A stretch of 64,000 bases of DNA from Trachythela sp. YZ-2020. Its lineage: Eukaryota; Cnidaria; Anthozoa; Malacalcyonacea; Clavulariidae. A model generated the notes under the pieces. That model saw only the letters and a list, made by a program, of their open reading frames with translations, made no database searches and was not told the origin of the DNA. The stretch is taken from contig JADLSH010000280.1 of NCBI GenBank assembly GCA_016169945.1, positions 1 through 64,000 of the forward strand, written 5' to 3'. Position 1 is the stretch's first letter. Each line of letters begins with the position of its first letter. Both the position numbers and the translations under genes were made by a program. This document shows, in pieces, positions 31,511-42,939 of this stretch.

Positions 31511-32888
31511 CGCGCCCGCTCGTCCTTCGCCGATTAAAGGGCATAAAGCCCCGTTTTGAACTTAGCCCTCAAATGAAGCTGGTGACCCACTTAGTCTCTG
31601 GTGCAAGTCTCGCCGCCAAATTCCTTCTCAATCGCTCACAGCATTGTCACAAAGGTCGGAGATGTTTTGGTGTCTATCACCTCTAATGAGTGATCACCGA
31701 AAACAACAAGCAAAAAGCTGAAATGTGATTGGTTGCTTATGGCGTTTACATGCGCGTTCGTTGTTTTCGTATGCGCGTTCGATTTTTTTGGCCGTTGGTG
31801 TCGTTTATTACGTCATCTGCTCAGCATTGGCCACTGATACCAAACATAAATTTACAAGAACCTTGGCAATATTGGCAATATTAAAACTTTGTTGTTTTAA
31901 TATTGAAGTAATAATAATAATAATAAATATTTGTATGTAATATAATGAATAAGTAAGGACAGGATGGTTTGGTTATGTAGTTTGACGTATCGCGCCGACA
32001 CGATTGCGGCGTTGCCAGCGCCACTGGCGGCCAGATATAGCGGCACTGACCTTGGGGGGCCGGCCGCCCCACTATGGAATGCGCAAGCCTATTGTTGCCA
32101 ACCAACGCACAGTGGGCGTTTCACGAGTCTTGACACAAATCACCCCACTCGGCGGAACGTGCGTCGGTTGTTACAACCACCCACTGCAGTGGGCGTTTCA
32201 CGAGGTCTAGCACGACACAAATCAAAACACGATTTTGTATCATAGGTCATGAATTGTGCTCCATCCAGCTGCAAATTGTCCAGTGTTAAAGAACATAGCT
32301 TCATTTCCCAATATAAGACAACCTTTCAAGGCGAAAAATCACCGCAAACACAACTTTTTACATCTGGCATTGACGGACCGGTTGTTACCCAATATAGGTG
32401 GTGTCAATACATGGCTGCTCAATGCCACACATACCTGAATGAAATACGGTTAAATGGGTTTTTACTGGTAGTCAAGGATGTAAATGAGGCATCCAGGACA
32501 AAAATTGGTTGCAAAGTTATTTTGTTTATATACTGTGTGACGAAAAACATATGATGCAAAATCAATATGAGCGAACGAGGAAACATAAAATATCAAAGGG
32601 CCGATAAAAAAGTACCCCAAAGTTCCGCTTCAAAAATGGCAGCACTGTGACTCCAACTATGTTAACCATAAGGACCATTGATAAAATGTTGCCCGCCGCT
32701 GCCACCATGGCATTGGGAGGTCGATGAATGGAACGATCAATGGGATGGGGAGGGGCGGATTTTGTATCTCCTCCGATATATCGAGATGTATTTGCCTGAG
32801 GGACCCGGAAATGGTTTTACTGATAGTTTTTGGCCTGTTGCTTCACGTCGCATCAGCTTGAAATCTGGAACAGGCTGAATCAGGTCAC
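31511..32888. other. No gene recognised; a short direct repeat
   Basis: CAGTGGGCGTTTCACGAG occurs at about 32111 and 32192. A 101-codon frame at 32249-32554 (starting MNCAPSSCKLSS) shows no motif I recognise, and I do not call it. Confidence 0.4.
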
Positions 32889-33027
32889 CAGGGGCGCAGT
32901 CAGGATTTTCCGAAGGGGGGTAAGCTAATGTTAAAGGGGGGGGGGCAAATTTTGATGATGGGCAGTTCCAATGGGAAATATCGGCCGCAAGGGGGTGCCC
33001 CTCACCCCCCCCCTGGCTGAGCCCCTG
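32889..33027. mobile_element. 139-bp hAT-type MITE
   Basis: Ends CAGGGGCGCAGTCAGG and CCTGGCTGAGCCCCTG. The flanking octamers CAGGTCAC (32881-32888) and CGGGTCAC (33028-33035) differ by one base. Same end type as 8454-9209. Confidence 0.8.
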
Positions 33028-33118
33028 CGGGTCACCCACATGACGTCACCTGGGCATCCGGAGTTATTGTCGTAACATGACCGCTACGGCGCTACATGTT
33101 TCAACATAATTCCCTTAA

Positions 33119-33757
33119 CCGTATTAGTGTAGAGAGGGTGTTCAGAATCTTGCACTTCTTCAGGCAGGGGCGCGGAGGGCGCGACGATTTTCAGGTTGGG
33201 GGGGGCAAAAGCCGAGTGGGGGGCAAATCGCCGATTTGCTCCGCGGGGATAGTGTTAACTTGGGGGGCGGGCAAGCCGCAAGTTGGGGGGCTTGCCCCTG
33301 TTCCAGCGCCCCTGCCCCCGGTGTTTTTTCCCATGCTGTTCCGTAACCGCTTGAGATAGGATCTTGAAACTTTCTGACTTTTCCTAAATATTAATTGCGC
33401 CCATTTTGTGATTTTCCGAATTTATTTTCGTTGCCTAGGGGCAGCGCCAGGGGCGGATTTTGGGGGCATGTTTCGTATTTTATTTGTTTCCCGAAGTCGC
33501 ATACTGTCGCCTGCTGTCCTGTAACCGCTTGAGGTAAGAACTTCAAACATTCAGACCTTTGTTGTAATGCATTGCGCGCATTTGCGTCTTTGCCAATTTC
33601 TTTGGGTTCTGCAGGCGGCGGCTCCAGGGACTAATTTTGGGGGACATGAGAGTCCCTGCCATATACCTATCATGGCATAATGCGTTATGTAGGTACTTCA
33701 GAATAGCATACGCAATGATGCAGTATGACTAAACATCATCCACGAAGAAGGAAAACA
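33119..33757. mobile_element. piggyBac-type MITE, partial copy interrupted by CR1
   Basis: TTAA (33115-33118) precedes CCGTATTAGTGTAGAGAGGG. From about 33330 to 33757 it matches the reverse complement of about 44325-44715 (for example GATCTTGAAACTTTCTGACT and TTTCCCGAAGTCGC). It stops where the CR1 3' repeats begin, so the CR1 element appears to have landed in this copy. I did not find the missing half beyond the CR1. Confidence 0.75.
33165..33314. mobile_element. Small CAGGGGCGC-ended MITE nested in the piggyBac-type MITE
   Basis: Starts CAGGGGCGCGGAGGGCGC and ends CCAGCGCCCCTG. This DNA is missing from the sister copy at 44.7 kb. No clear target duplication. Confidence 0.55.
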
Positions 33758-33871
33758 ACATAAAGACATAAAGACATAAAGACATAAAAGATGAGTGCAA
33801 CTATGAGCCACATGGGCCCCTCTTGGTTGCACTGTTTGGACACAGAAAGCTGTAGCCCACAAAGTTATAGT

Positions 33872-36800
33872 TTAGCTGTCACTGCAATACTGATAAACCA
33901 CCCCCCTATCCTTATAGTAATTGTCTATGCTATTCTTGAAGATATTCAGAGAATTACTGCTGACAATGGAACCTGGCAGCTGGTTCCAAGTCGCAACAAC
34001 CCTATTACTGAAGAAGGACTGTCTTAACCTTGTCCTGGTATAGTTGACTCTAATTTTGAACTGATGTCCCCTGATTGTATCACTGGCATTGAACTCAAAC
34101 ATTCCCCTAAGATATGCCTGCTGCTGGCCATGTACAAATTTAAATACCTCTATAAGATCTCCCCTCAGCCTTCGATATCTGAGTGAAAACATGTTCAACT
34201 TTGTCAACCTTTGTTCGTACGAAAGGTTTCTCAGCCCATTAATCATCTTTGTTGCCCTTTTTTGCACCCTTTCCAAAAGCCAACAGTCTTTCTGATATGT
34301 AGGGGACCAGGCCTGAACACAGTACTCCAAATGTGACCTAACATAAGCGCAGTAAAGTTTCCTGATAACTTCTTCACTTTTGTATGATACATTCCTATTT
34401 ATGGCTCCAAGCATTCTGAGTGCCTTCTTTCTGGCCTCTATACATTGTTCTGATGCACCTAACTTACCATTCAGAATAACACCTAGATCCTTTTCCTGCT
34501 GTGTCTCAGCTAGCACTTGGCCACCCATCAAGTAAGCATCCTTGTGATGCTGTCTACCTACATGCATGACCTTACATTTATCAAAATTAAATTTCATTTG
34601 CCATTCCTCAGACCACTTTACAAGTTCATCCAAGTCCTTCTGTAGCAAGTTGTGATCATTTTGCACCCTAATTGCTCTAAAGATTTTCAAGTCATCTGCA
34701 AATTTCAGAACCCTACTGTCAAGACCATTTTCAATATTGTTTACAAATATAATGAACAACAGTGGTCCTAGCACTGATCCCTGAGGGACTCCACTAATAA
34801 CATCTTGCCATAAAGACTTTGTACCATTTAGCATGACTCTCTGTTGTCGTCCGGAAAGCCATGAATCTATCCAGTTTAGAAGACTACCTGAAATTCCATG
34901 CCACTGAAGCTGGAGAAGTAACCTTTTATGAGGTACCTTGTCAAAGGCTTTACTAAAGTCAAGATATGCCACATCTACCTGATTTCCCTTATCAAATTGC
35001 TCTGTAACAAAATTTAAAAAGTCCAAGAGATTTGTCAGACAAGATCGACCCTTTCTAAAGCCATGTTGCGTTTCTTGAATCAATCCATTTCCATCCAGGA
35101 AGTATACCATTTTATCCTTAATAATTGATTCGAGCACTTTACAAACCAGTGATGTCAAACTTACTGGTCTATAGTTTTCAACTTTCCCCTTGTTGCCCTT
35201 TTTGAAAATAGGAACAACATTTGCCCTTTTCCAATCTAATGGAATTTCATTATGTGAGATAGACCTACTAAACATAATGCTAAGTGGAATTGCCAGTTCC
35301 TTTTCAGCTTCCCGCAATACTGTAGCATAAATATTATCAGGGCCTGCTGCCTTGTTCGGCTTTATTTTACCTAAATATTTGAGAACAAGATCCCTATCAG
35401 TGAAAATATCACTCAATCTATCATCTGTCATAGAGGAATGATCTGCATTTGGCATATTACTTTCCTCTTCAACTGTAAATACAGATTTAAACTGCCTGCT
35501 CAACTCTTCAACCATTTCACTATCATCACTGACTACTTGACCATTTACCTCGAGTGGACCAACTGAGCTAGTAACCTTGCTCAGTTTATAAAAACTGAAA
35601 AACTTTTTGCTATTTCCATTACAATTCCTAGCCAAGTCCAACTCTTTTGCTCGTTTTGCTGCCCTAGTTATTTTCTTAACATCATCTCTAGCTCTTTGAT
35701 ACTTTTCTAAATTTATTTTGGTTGGAGTCCCCTTCAAACTTCTAAATGTCTCTTTCTTAACTTTAATGGCTCTTTTGACATCTGGCGTGAACCATGGTGG
35801 TTTTCCTACTTTCCTTTTCCGTCGTTGTTTTTGGGGGACGTATCTTGTCTGAATTTCACCCAAGTATGACTTGAATTTTCCCCACATTTCAAAGGCATTC
35901 AAATGAGAGAATTCCTCTTCCCAATTGATGGTACTTAAAGCAGATCTTATTTCATTAAAATCTGCCCTGCTAAAGTTTGGAACCTTTGTTGGATTATCCC
36001 TAACCTGTCCTGCTATTTGTACTTTAAATCTTACTATATTATGGTCACTTTTCCCCAATGTTTCCCCTACAGTGATACCCTGAACTAGGTCACTTGAATC
36101 TGAGAAAACAAGATCCAGAATTGAGCCTTGCCTTGTTGACTCATGTACAAACTGGTGCAAGAAAAGCTCCTCCTCAAGGCATTTTCTGAACATTTTACAT
36201 GCCGGGGAGCCTGTGCCAGCATTCTCATATCCTTTCAAGTTGAAGTCTCCAAGAATGAGGCAATTCCTTTGAAAATTTCTACAAATTTCCTCACAAATTA
36301 CTTTGTCATGCTCGGTTTGCCTATCCTGAGGTAAGGTACCCGGCCGATAAAAAGCACCTATTCTCAGTCTGTTCTTACTTCCTTTACCTACTGTAACATC
36401 AAGCCAAATTGATTCCACTGATGAATTTTTGGCATTATCCGATACCATCTGAGCACTGAATAAACTGTTCACATACAACATTACTCCACCTCCTTTCACT
36501 GATGGACCTCTATCATAAGTAAACATGTTGTACCCCTGGATCTCATAGTCCTGCAGGTTATCCCCAAAATATCCCTCACTAACCCATGCCTCTGTTATAC
36601 AAACAAAATCTGGCTCTTCCTCAGTCATGTAACATGTGAATTCATCAAATTTTGACCTAATACTTTGGGCATTGAACATCATACACTTAATAGATGTTTT
36701 ATTCCTGTTACCTCTGTTCCCTGCCATATCACCTGAAACATTAGTGACATTGTATGGTCTATCACTATTGTTGGTTACTTGCCCATCTGCCCCTCCTAGT

Positions 36801-36955
36801 TGCTTTGAGTTTTTTCTTCTAACCCTCCCCACCTCAGTGCCTAGTTTCCCACCTCCTGGTTTGCTACTTTCTAATACTTGCTGGTCATGATGACAAAATG
36901 TGTCGTTACATGAGCTTTTACATTCACTGGTTTCTACAGTCCCCACCCCTCCCAA
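33872..36955 (-). CDS. CR1 ORF2: AP endonuclease plus reverse transcriptase
   Basis: The frame has 1027 codons without interruption. Residues about 90-312 form an exonuclease-endonuclease-phosphatase domain, with MMFNAQSIRSKFDEF at the start, LGDFNL near 235-240 and SDHNIV near 303-308, which include catalytic Asp/Asn and His. Residues about 580-800 form the RT, with LDFSKAFDKVPH (665-676), GVPQGSVLGPLLF (723-735) and the active-site FADD (752-755; F replaces Y, common in CR1). The C-terminal region ends at 1027. The protein nicks target DNA and reverse transcribes the element RNA there. The open frame begins at a TTG 5 bp beyond the ORF1 stop, in another frame; the first ATG is residue 77 (36725-36727), just before the endonuclease, so start or reinitiation is uncertain. 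With all key residues present, the copy looks recent and possibly competent. Confidence 0.92.
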   Translation of the reverse strand: MGGVGTVETSECKSSCNDTFCHHDQQVLESSKPGGGKLGTEVGRVRRKNSKQLGGADGQVTNNSDRPYNVTNVSGDMAGNRGNRNKTSIKCMMFNAQSIRSKFDEFTCYMTEEEPDFVCITEAWVSEGYFGDNLQDYEIQGYNMFTYDRGPSVKGGGVMLYVNSLFSAQMVSDNAKNSSVESIWLDVTVGKGSKNRLRIGAFYRPGTLPQDRQTEHDKVICEEICRNFQRNCLILGDFNLKGYENAGTGSPACKMFRKCLEEELFLHQFVHESTRQGSILDLVFSDSSDLVQGITVGETLGKSDHNIVRFKVQIAGQVRDNPTKVPNFSRADFNEIRSALSTINWEEEFSHLNAFEMWGKFKSYLGEIQTRYVPQKQRRKRKVGKPPWFTPDVKRAIKVKKETFRSLKGTPTKINLEKYQRARDDVKKITRAAKRAKELDLARNCNGNSKKFFSFYKLSKVTSSVGPLEVNGQVVSDDSEMVEELSRQFKSVFTVEEESNMPNADHSSMTDDRLSDIFTDRDLVLKYLGKIKPNKAAGPDNIYATVLREAEKELAIPLSIMFSRSISHNEIPLDWKRANVVPIFKKGNKGKVENYRPVSLTSLVCKVLESIIKDKMVYFLDGNGLIQETQHGFRKGRSCLTNLLDFLNFVTEQFDKGNQVDVAYLDFSKAFDKVPHKRLLLQLQWHGISGSLLNWIDSWLSGRQQRVMLNGTKSLWQDVISGVPQGSVLGPLLFIIFVNNIENGLDSRVLKFADDLKIFRAIRVQNDHNLLQKDLDELVKWSEEWQMKFNFDKCKVMHVGRQHHKDAYLMGGQVLAETQQEKDLGVILNGKLGASEQCIEARKKALRMLGAINRNVSYKSEEVIRKLYCAYVRSHLEYCVQAWSPTYQKDCWLLERVQKRATKMINGLRNLSYEQRLTKLNMFSLRYRRLRGDLIEVFKFVHGQQQAYLRGMFEFNASDTIRGHQFKIRVNYTRTRLRQSFFSNRVVATWNQLPGSIVSSNSLNIFKNSIDNYYKDRGVVYQYCSDS

Positions 36956-36960
36956 CCCAC

Positions 36961-37971
36961 CTAGTTTCCCGAAAGGGTCTGTAGTGCCTTCTCGTAGATG
37001 TCGGACATTACCTGTACTCCTTTCTCGCTGAAGTGAAGTCCATCAGCCCTGAACAGCTCCTGCTTACCGTAGAAAGTGTCCCAAAGGTCCACAAACATGA
37101 CTTCCTGATCCTGGCACATCTTCTCTATCTTCTGGTTAAGCCCTATTGCACGAGACTCCCACTCACCTCTGACTGACATCCTAGGTGGATACAGCTGCGG
37201 GGCGATCCCCGTTACCACCCCCCTGCACCTGCTAGCCTTCAGCTGACTTACCAGTGCCCTGTACTTCCTGTCCAACTCCTGACTCTTACCCTCACTGTTG
37301 CTGACATCATTCACACCGACGTGTGTAATGATGACAGCACTGCCACCGTCCTGCTGACCGCTGCCCTCTGTCCTACCTATGATATCTACTTTTCCGCTCA
37401 CCTGCTCCACCTCGGCTCCTGGCACACACAGGACTGACCTACCCTTCTTGCCACTGCAGAACTGCTTGCCCAACCCACGCACCCTTGAGTCCCCCACCAC
37501 TTCCACCACCCCCTCGTACTTACGCTCGACCACTGCCACTGCTTCCACCACTGCCACCACCCCCTCATACTTACGCTTGACTCTTCCATCGCTCCCCTCC
37601 TCTGTCAGGCCACCATAGCGGTTTGACACAGGAGTCGGTGATGGAATGCCGGATCCTGCTGATGCTGAGCCGCCCTTCCCACCCTTCCTCCTCACTGCCA
37701 CCTTCCACTCCTGTCCTGGGTCAGCCCTCCCTCCCATAGCCACTGGTTTCCCCCCCTGTCCCCCCACCCCAGCTAAGCTCTCCCGGAGCTGCGCACACTC
37801 CAGTTGCAGGGCAGCACACTCACCCTTCATCATGGCCATCTCGGACTCATACCTTGCACTCATCACATCACACCTCACCTTGCACTCCTCCCTCACACTC
37901 TCCACCATACCACGCAGCTCATCCATCTCATGCCCCAGCTCTCCCATGCACACATCTTTCATGTACTCCAT
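36961..37971 (-). CDS. CR1 ORF1: coiled-coil plus SGNH esterase-like protein
   Basis: The frame has 336 codons from an ATG at 37969-37971 to a TAG at 36961-36963. Residues about 1-70 are Glu/Met/Arg-rich with heptad-like spacing, suggesting a coiled coil for multimerisation. Residues about 80-150 are basic and low complexity, and the phrase KYEGVV occurs twice (134-139 and 151-156), a small internal duplication. The C-terminal half carries SGNH/GDSL-hydrolase blocks: GDSR (160-163), HVGVND (217-222) and DGLHFSEKG (310-318), providing the Ser, Gly, Asn and Asp-x-x-His positions. Such esterase-type ORF1 proteins are known from CR1 elements and are thought to bind RNA or membranes; the role is not settled. 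The stop is 5 bp before the ORF2 open frame, so the two may be translated by coupling. No frameshift is seen. Confidence 0.9.
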   Translation of the reverse strand: MEYMKDVCMGELGHEMDELRGMVESVREECKVRCDVMSARYESEMAMMKGECAALQLECAQLRESLAGVGGQGGKPVAMGGRADPGQEWKVAVRRKGGKGGSASAGSGIPSPTPVSNRYGGLTEEGSDGRVKRKYEGVVAVVEAVAVVERKYEGVVEVVGDSRVRGLGKQFCSGKKGRSVLCVPGAEVEQVSGKVDIIGRTEGSGQQDGGSAVIITHVGVNDVSNSEGKSQELDRKYRALVSQLKASRCRGVVTGIAPQLYPPRMSVRGEWESRAIGLNQKIEKMCQDQEVMFVDLWDTFYGKQELFRADGLHFSEKGVQVMSDIYEKALQTLSGN

Positions 37972-38059
37972 GTCAAAGTTAAACTTAGTATTTTTAGTGT
38001 AGTAAAAATAACAAAGCTATTTTTAGTGTAGTAAAAATAACAAGTTATTTTTAGTACCA

Positions 38060-41000
38060 GTTAGGGTTAGTATATTTATCGGGTTAATGCTTATATATAG
38101 TGTTAGTGTTTATATTTTTGTATTTTGTATTTTTTTATAACTAATAACACACAATAGCACCTAAATATATGTACAGTATAATTTACAATTCACGGCTGAG
38201 ACAACTGTGTCGCTAAGCGAACGCTTCTACTGCCTACCTACAATTGCGAAGCGAAAAATAATTACGTTGGTTTTTCTGTACCAATGACCAGTAACAATGT
38301 CTGCAGTCCGGTATTTATGCAATGTTATGTTAAAAGAAGGTAAGGTAAATTTTAATCAACAAGTATAAGGTAGCTGTAAACAGATGAAAGCCGGAATGGT
38401 AATAACGCTAGAATCTAGTTGTTTATAACCTAACAAACCAAGTACAACGCAATATCACTAGAATCTTGTTTTTTTATAACTAAACAAACCGGATGCAGAT
38501 CAGCCTATACAGATGAAACACGAAATAAGTAGATACGACAAATTGAAATAAAGATTATTAATGCAGATGCTAGTTAGAATTTCTAAGAAATACTGTCTTA
38601 AACTGAAAATAAAAACTAACACAAGAGGTTACCGCAAATCAAAATGGCGCCGACGCCGAAGCCAAACTTTAGTATTGATTGAATAAAGACTGTAAACTGC
38701 CTTAAATCCTGAATGAATTTATCAAAAAAGTTTCCTTAGATGTTTATGAACAAATTACAATTACTTTTACTAATAACAAGACTGTTTAAAATGTAGAAAA
38801 CGTGCACTTAGCTGATCGTCGCTGCAGAGCGTCCACTTGTTGCCGGCACCGGTAGAACTAGTCAATGTAACACAGGGTATGCCGGAACCATTCTACAGCC
38901 TTGTAGGGCTGGTCAACATTCATCACTATCAAAATATAGGTCCGGTCATGCGATGATGAATTTTGCCCACTGATACAGTGGTGCAGGCCTCATTACCTGA
39001 AAAGCTGACGAGGTAAACGCTGTCCTGGGCTAATTGGCGGCTGAATTCTGCTAACCTGATGGGGATTGGCTTGTTAGGCTGATTACTGCTCAGGAATGTG
39101 CCAGTAAATACTGAGCGCTATTCGCCCAGTTTCTTTTTAGTCAAATCACATTGCATTCGGTTCTTGACAAGGCTGATAATTTGCCGCACATGTTTCATGA
39201 CCGTGTAGACTTTGACCAAGTCCCACTCGGCATAGTTTTTGAACTAACGGCTACACACCCGAGATACAATACTGGATCATCTTTCCACCATCCATACAAC
39301 ACAGTGAATTTAACAAAATAAAAATACTACGGCTTGCAACTCGGCGAGCGACATTTGCGATGCGACACAATATTTCAGGCTGTAAACCCGCACCTCAATG
39401 ATTCTGCCCTGTTTCTTCTATTACAGACTATTGCCTCGCAGTGCATCATGAAAAGTATCCGGCGCAAGGAAAATCGACTCGCGCCGTTTCGCTCTGATCG
39501 GGGCGACATATTGTGGCATTATTCAGACCATGACGTGGCATTTTTTCAGGTATATCTTTATTGCCTCCAAGTATTAGCAGCTGTTCGATAATAAGTTTTT
39601 ATTAAGAGATTATCAAGAAATTTGACAGCTGTTCGGCTAACAGGATGATCGCAACCTTTATCTTCTGGCTCGCCGCAAATCGGCACTGTTTGACCTCCAA
39701 TATCAGAAATCTTGTTTTGTGCTCACTGTCGAAAATAAGAGCTATCTTTCCCATAGTTTTCTACACATGATTTGAAAAATCAGATCTGCTGAATTTAGCG
39801 CACTGTAAATCGAATTATCAAAACCTATTGGAGGCAGCCTTTGACACTCTGTGCAGGGCATGACTCCTCGTGCTGAACTGTGCGTTTCCAGTGGGATTGG
39901 GCGCCTATCTATATGCCATAGTCGAGCTGGTTAAAATTTAAATACCTCTGCCTTCTCCGCACGTCTATCTCAACATGTCAAGAATTTATTCTTCTGCCAG
40001 GCCATGTTTTGCCGTTTACAACTTATGAATCCACCTCCTTAAAGCGGCAGCGCGCTAATTCCGGGATAGGAGCGTCAATTGCCTGCCAGTCGTCAAATGT
40101 TTCACACAAAAAGCGCAGCAACGATCTGAGCTTGCTCAGTGCCATGATATTCAGACCTCAGCTGAATATGCGCTCAGAGCATCTGGAGTCAGATGGCCAC
40201 TATATTCAGATAGCATGATTTAATAACTGCTATTCCTCCAAGTGGTGTCTGTTTTTAACATTCAAGTAAGGAAATTGACGTGCTGGTGCCTCACTGTCTT
40301 TCAACGACATTTGCATTCTGCGAAAAATAATTGAACATTGATGGCCACCTTCGACCTACTACGTAAGTCCTTCCGATCGATCAATAGGGAAATTCGGTGC
40401 TCATTTTGAAAGAATTGTCAGATTTTCTGAAATGCATCTGCAAATTTACTTGGATTTGTGGTCAGTTATCCGAAAACTGGAAATGCCGCCACTATTAAGA
40501 TTCCTGACATAGGAGGATCAAACGATCTTAATAAAATATTTTGTACCATATCGCATGCCTCTGCGGAGACAGAAAGCCATGAGAATTGGGTCGCCTAATG
40601 ATCCCGCAATCCACTCGAATTTGGCGGACCAGCGGGGCAAATCCGGACGTTAGCAGCCAGGCGCACATGCCTCGTAATTCGACTTACCAGATAAATTTAA
40701 AGTGCACGGGCAATAGAACACGTCTAACCATTTGAGTTTCTTGTATATTTTAATATCAGAATATTAATGCTTTCCTTAATAATATGTTCGGCTTTCAAAA
40801 TAAATGACATAAATCGCACCTATCCATTTTCACTGGCCTTTCTGCGGCCCTATAACTTCTAAATTCGCTCGATGCATTATATTTTTGATCCTGTCAATGC
40901 AATTTCGCCTTGAAATGCATAGCTCCCAACAAATGAATTATTTTTCTTCAAATGAAAAACCGATTAATTGCTAGAAAATGTTTGAAACAATCTGACAAAA

Positions 41001-42050
41001 ATAATCTGGTCCATTCATTACATCACGTAAGAGGTACCGCCCACTGACTTTCATCTGTGCCTCCTCTTGGAGTCGACAACAGAACACTTGCTCCAGAACG
41101 GATTCATTTTTCTAGCGCAGAAACCATTGAGTTGCTAGCAAAATGTTTTTCGGTGCCAATATGTACTCCAACATCATCCGGCTATTTATGCGGTTTTTCG
41201 AATTTAAAGACTTGCATTTTTTAGATATTTCGGCCTCAATAACCTATGCCGTCAATGGTAAAGACAATAATTTATTCTGTTGACATGGCTTTTTTCGAGA
41301 TGTCCTAAAGGCTGAGGGGCTTTAAGGACAGATGTTATCTTCCCAAAGCAGCATTTGCGATATCTGTTCAGAATGTTTGTCTATCTACATTTGAAAGTGA
41401 TCAATACAAGTGAACTCGGCCATTTTACAGTCACCTCTAACCGGCTGGCGAGAAAATGTTTTCTGTTTCGAAAAAATTGTGACTTGAGAATGCTTTCAGA
41501 ATTCCATTTGATAATCTCATATCAAGAATAAAATTTATACGACAAAATATTTCTCGGGTCGAAGCTACCGGAGATTGTTTAGTTTACGCAAATGCTGACA
41601 TGAATTCTACCTAAACGCGAACTTTCAAACGTTGGGCTACAGTGCCTGTTTTGCAACTGATGCGGGTCGTTAACAAATGTTACATAGTTGCACCCGATTG
41701 GTTTTTGCAGGGTCTCCAAATTGTCCCCGTGTCAAACTCAAAATGCACGTTTCTGGTTAAAGTTTTCCATCTATACGCCCGTCGGAAAAATAACCGCTCC
41801 CTGCATCCGCTGGAAACTGTATAGGTGGCGCTGTTGTGCTAGGTGGTCACGATAACCTCCCGGGTATCCTGGGCCAACATGACCTCTAGATATGATAGGG
41901 TGCGAGTATTACAGTTTTTCCAGTCGTTCTTGTTAGGTGACGTCTGAGCGTAAGTGCAGTTTGTTTCCTGTAAGAGTAAAACCGCCTCCTGCTCTCACGC
42001 TGATGGGGCGTTCATTGCGGACCTTTTGAAAAAAGAACGAGGTCTGGGTC
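38060..42050. other. About 4 kb without recognised genes
   Basis: AT-rich single-copy-looking DNA. No long open frame, domain motif, long tandem array or clear inverted repeat was seen. Short frames (for example 39334-39591 and 40009-40218) lack recognisable motifs. A TGCCGGCACCGGTAGAACTAG word at 38857-38877 resembles a Helitron-type end but has no partner copy. Confidence 0.5.
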
Positions 42051-42054
42051 ATGT

Positions 42055-42640
42055 CAGGTCAGTGACCTATGACGTCATTTCTGAAGCCCTGCAGGGCCAT
42101 TTTTTGTCCAAAACAGCGAAAATCGCAAATGAACGGCAGTCAATCACAATGACAATATCAGTTGTGGTCAAAATAGGTGTGAACGGACCATACCTATGCT
42201 TTCCACCAGGTTTGTGACCTTTTCAAGGTCAATCAAGGTCACTGACCTCATATGACCTCGGATGACCTTTTTTTGCCCTGGGGCATTTCTGGGGTATTTC
42301 GTGGCGCTGATTCCGAATTTGACATCCATTCAGCACCATGGCCACTTATTTAGGTACTTTTCATGGCCGCTAGATGGCGTTTACTTTCAGGTCATCTGGA
42401 CTTGTCCCGGGATTTGACCTGACCTGACCTCTGCAATTGACCGAAAGTGATATTCAATTGTACCATTCGATTCGCAAGGCTTCAAGGAGTCCTGTGGTTG
42501 TTGTCCGGTCGCTCTATCTGCCAAACTTTTGGCTCTGTGGCTGTCCAAACTGAAAGTTAAGCGATTTTTGCAAATTTCGGGTCATTGACCTGACCTGGGA
42601 TGGGAGTTCACTGCACCGGTTGACCCAAAACATTAAAACC
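42055..42640. repeat. Dispersed repeat rich in TGACCT and TGACGTCA
   Basis: GTCAGTGACCTATGACGTCA, GGTCAATCAAGGTCACTGAC, CATATGACCTCGGATGACCT and TTTGACCTGACCTGACCT follow closely. Closely similar text occurs at 53905-54090 (GTCATTGACCTATGACGTCA) and relatives at 9.7-10.6 kb and 22.9-23.2 kb. Confidence 0.65.
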
Positions 42641-42700
42641 TGATGCGGCTGGCTTTCCTCTCGTGACGGCCGACACGCTCGGTTTTCCCCCGAGGCTGTA

Positions 42701-42939
42701 GCTCAATTAGGGCGAAAAACAGCGAGTCAGGATTACCAACCACCACCCCCTCGTCCGAAGGCGTTTAATGAAAACAGTCCGGAGTCAGCGGGTTAACCCT
42801 CGGCCGAAAAATTAGAATATTTGTTTATAAACGTGATTTCGGCCCCAAAAAAACAATGTTCGCGCTTCAAATCGGCCCCAGTCCAGAACATTACGTGTCG
42901 GGACGGTGACCCCGCCCTGGCAATTCGCCCTAATTGAGC
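42701..42939. mobile_element. 239-bp TA-flanked MITE
   Basis: Perfect inverted ends GCTCAATTAGGGCGAA, with TA directly outside at 42699-42700 and 42940-42941. Tc1/mariner-like by target site. No coding. Confidence 0.85.

Larger units (their letters stand above)
33758..38050 (-). mobile_element. CR1-clade LINE, both ORFs open
   Basis: On the minus strand the order is ORF1 (36961-37971), ORF2 (33872-36955), about 80 bp of 3' UTR and four 8-bp terminal repeats (CTTTATGT units, 33758-33790). Short 3' microsatellite repeats instead of poly(A), an ORF1 with an SGNH esterase-like domain, and an APE endonuclease plus RT in ORF2 are CR1/L2 traits. The 5' limit is uncertain. Upstream DNA (37975-38060) carries a tandem TATTTTTAGTGTAGTAAAAA duplication, perhaps part of the 5' UTR. 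Confidence 0.85.

Noticed and set aside
32249..32554. 101-codon open frame (MNCAPSSCKLSS...), possible zinc-finger gene
   Set aside because: The Cys/His spacing does not fit THAP or C2H2 domains, and no splice or poly(A) context supports it.
38857..38877. Helitron 3' end (hairpin plus CTAGT) upstream of the CR1
   Set aside because: Only a short CCGG stem and no second copy in the window; insufficient evidence.
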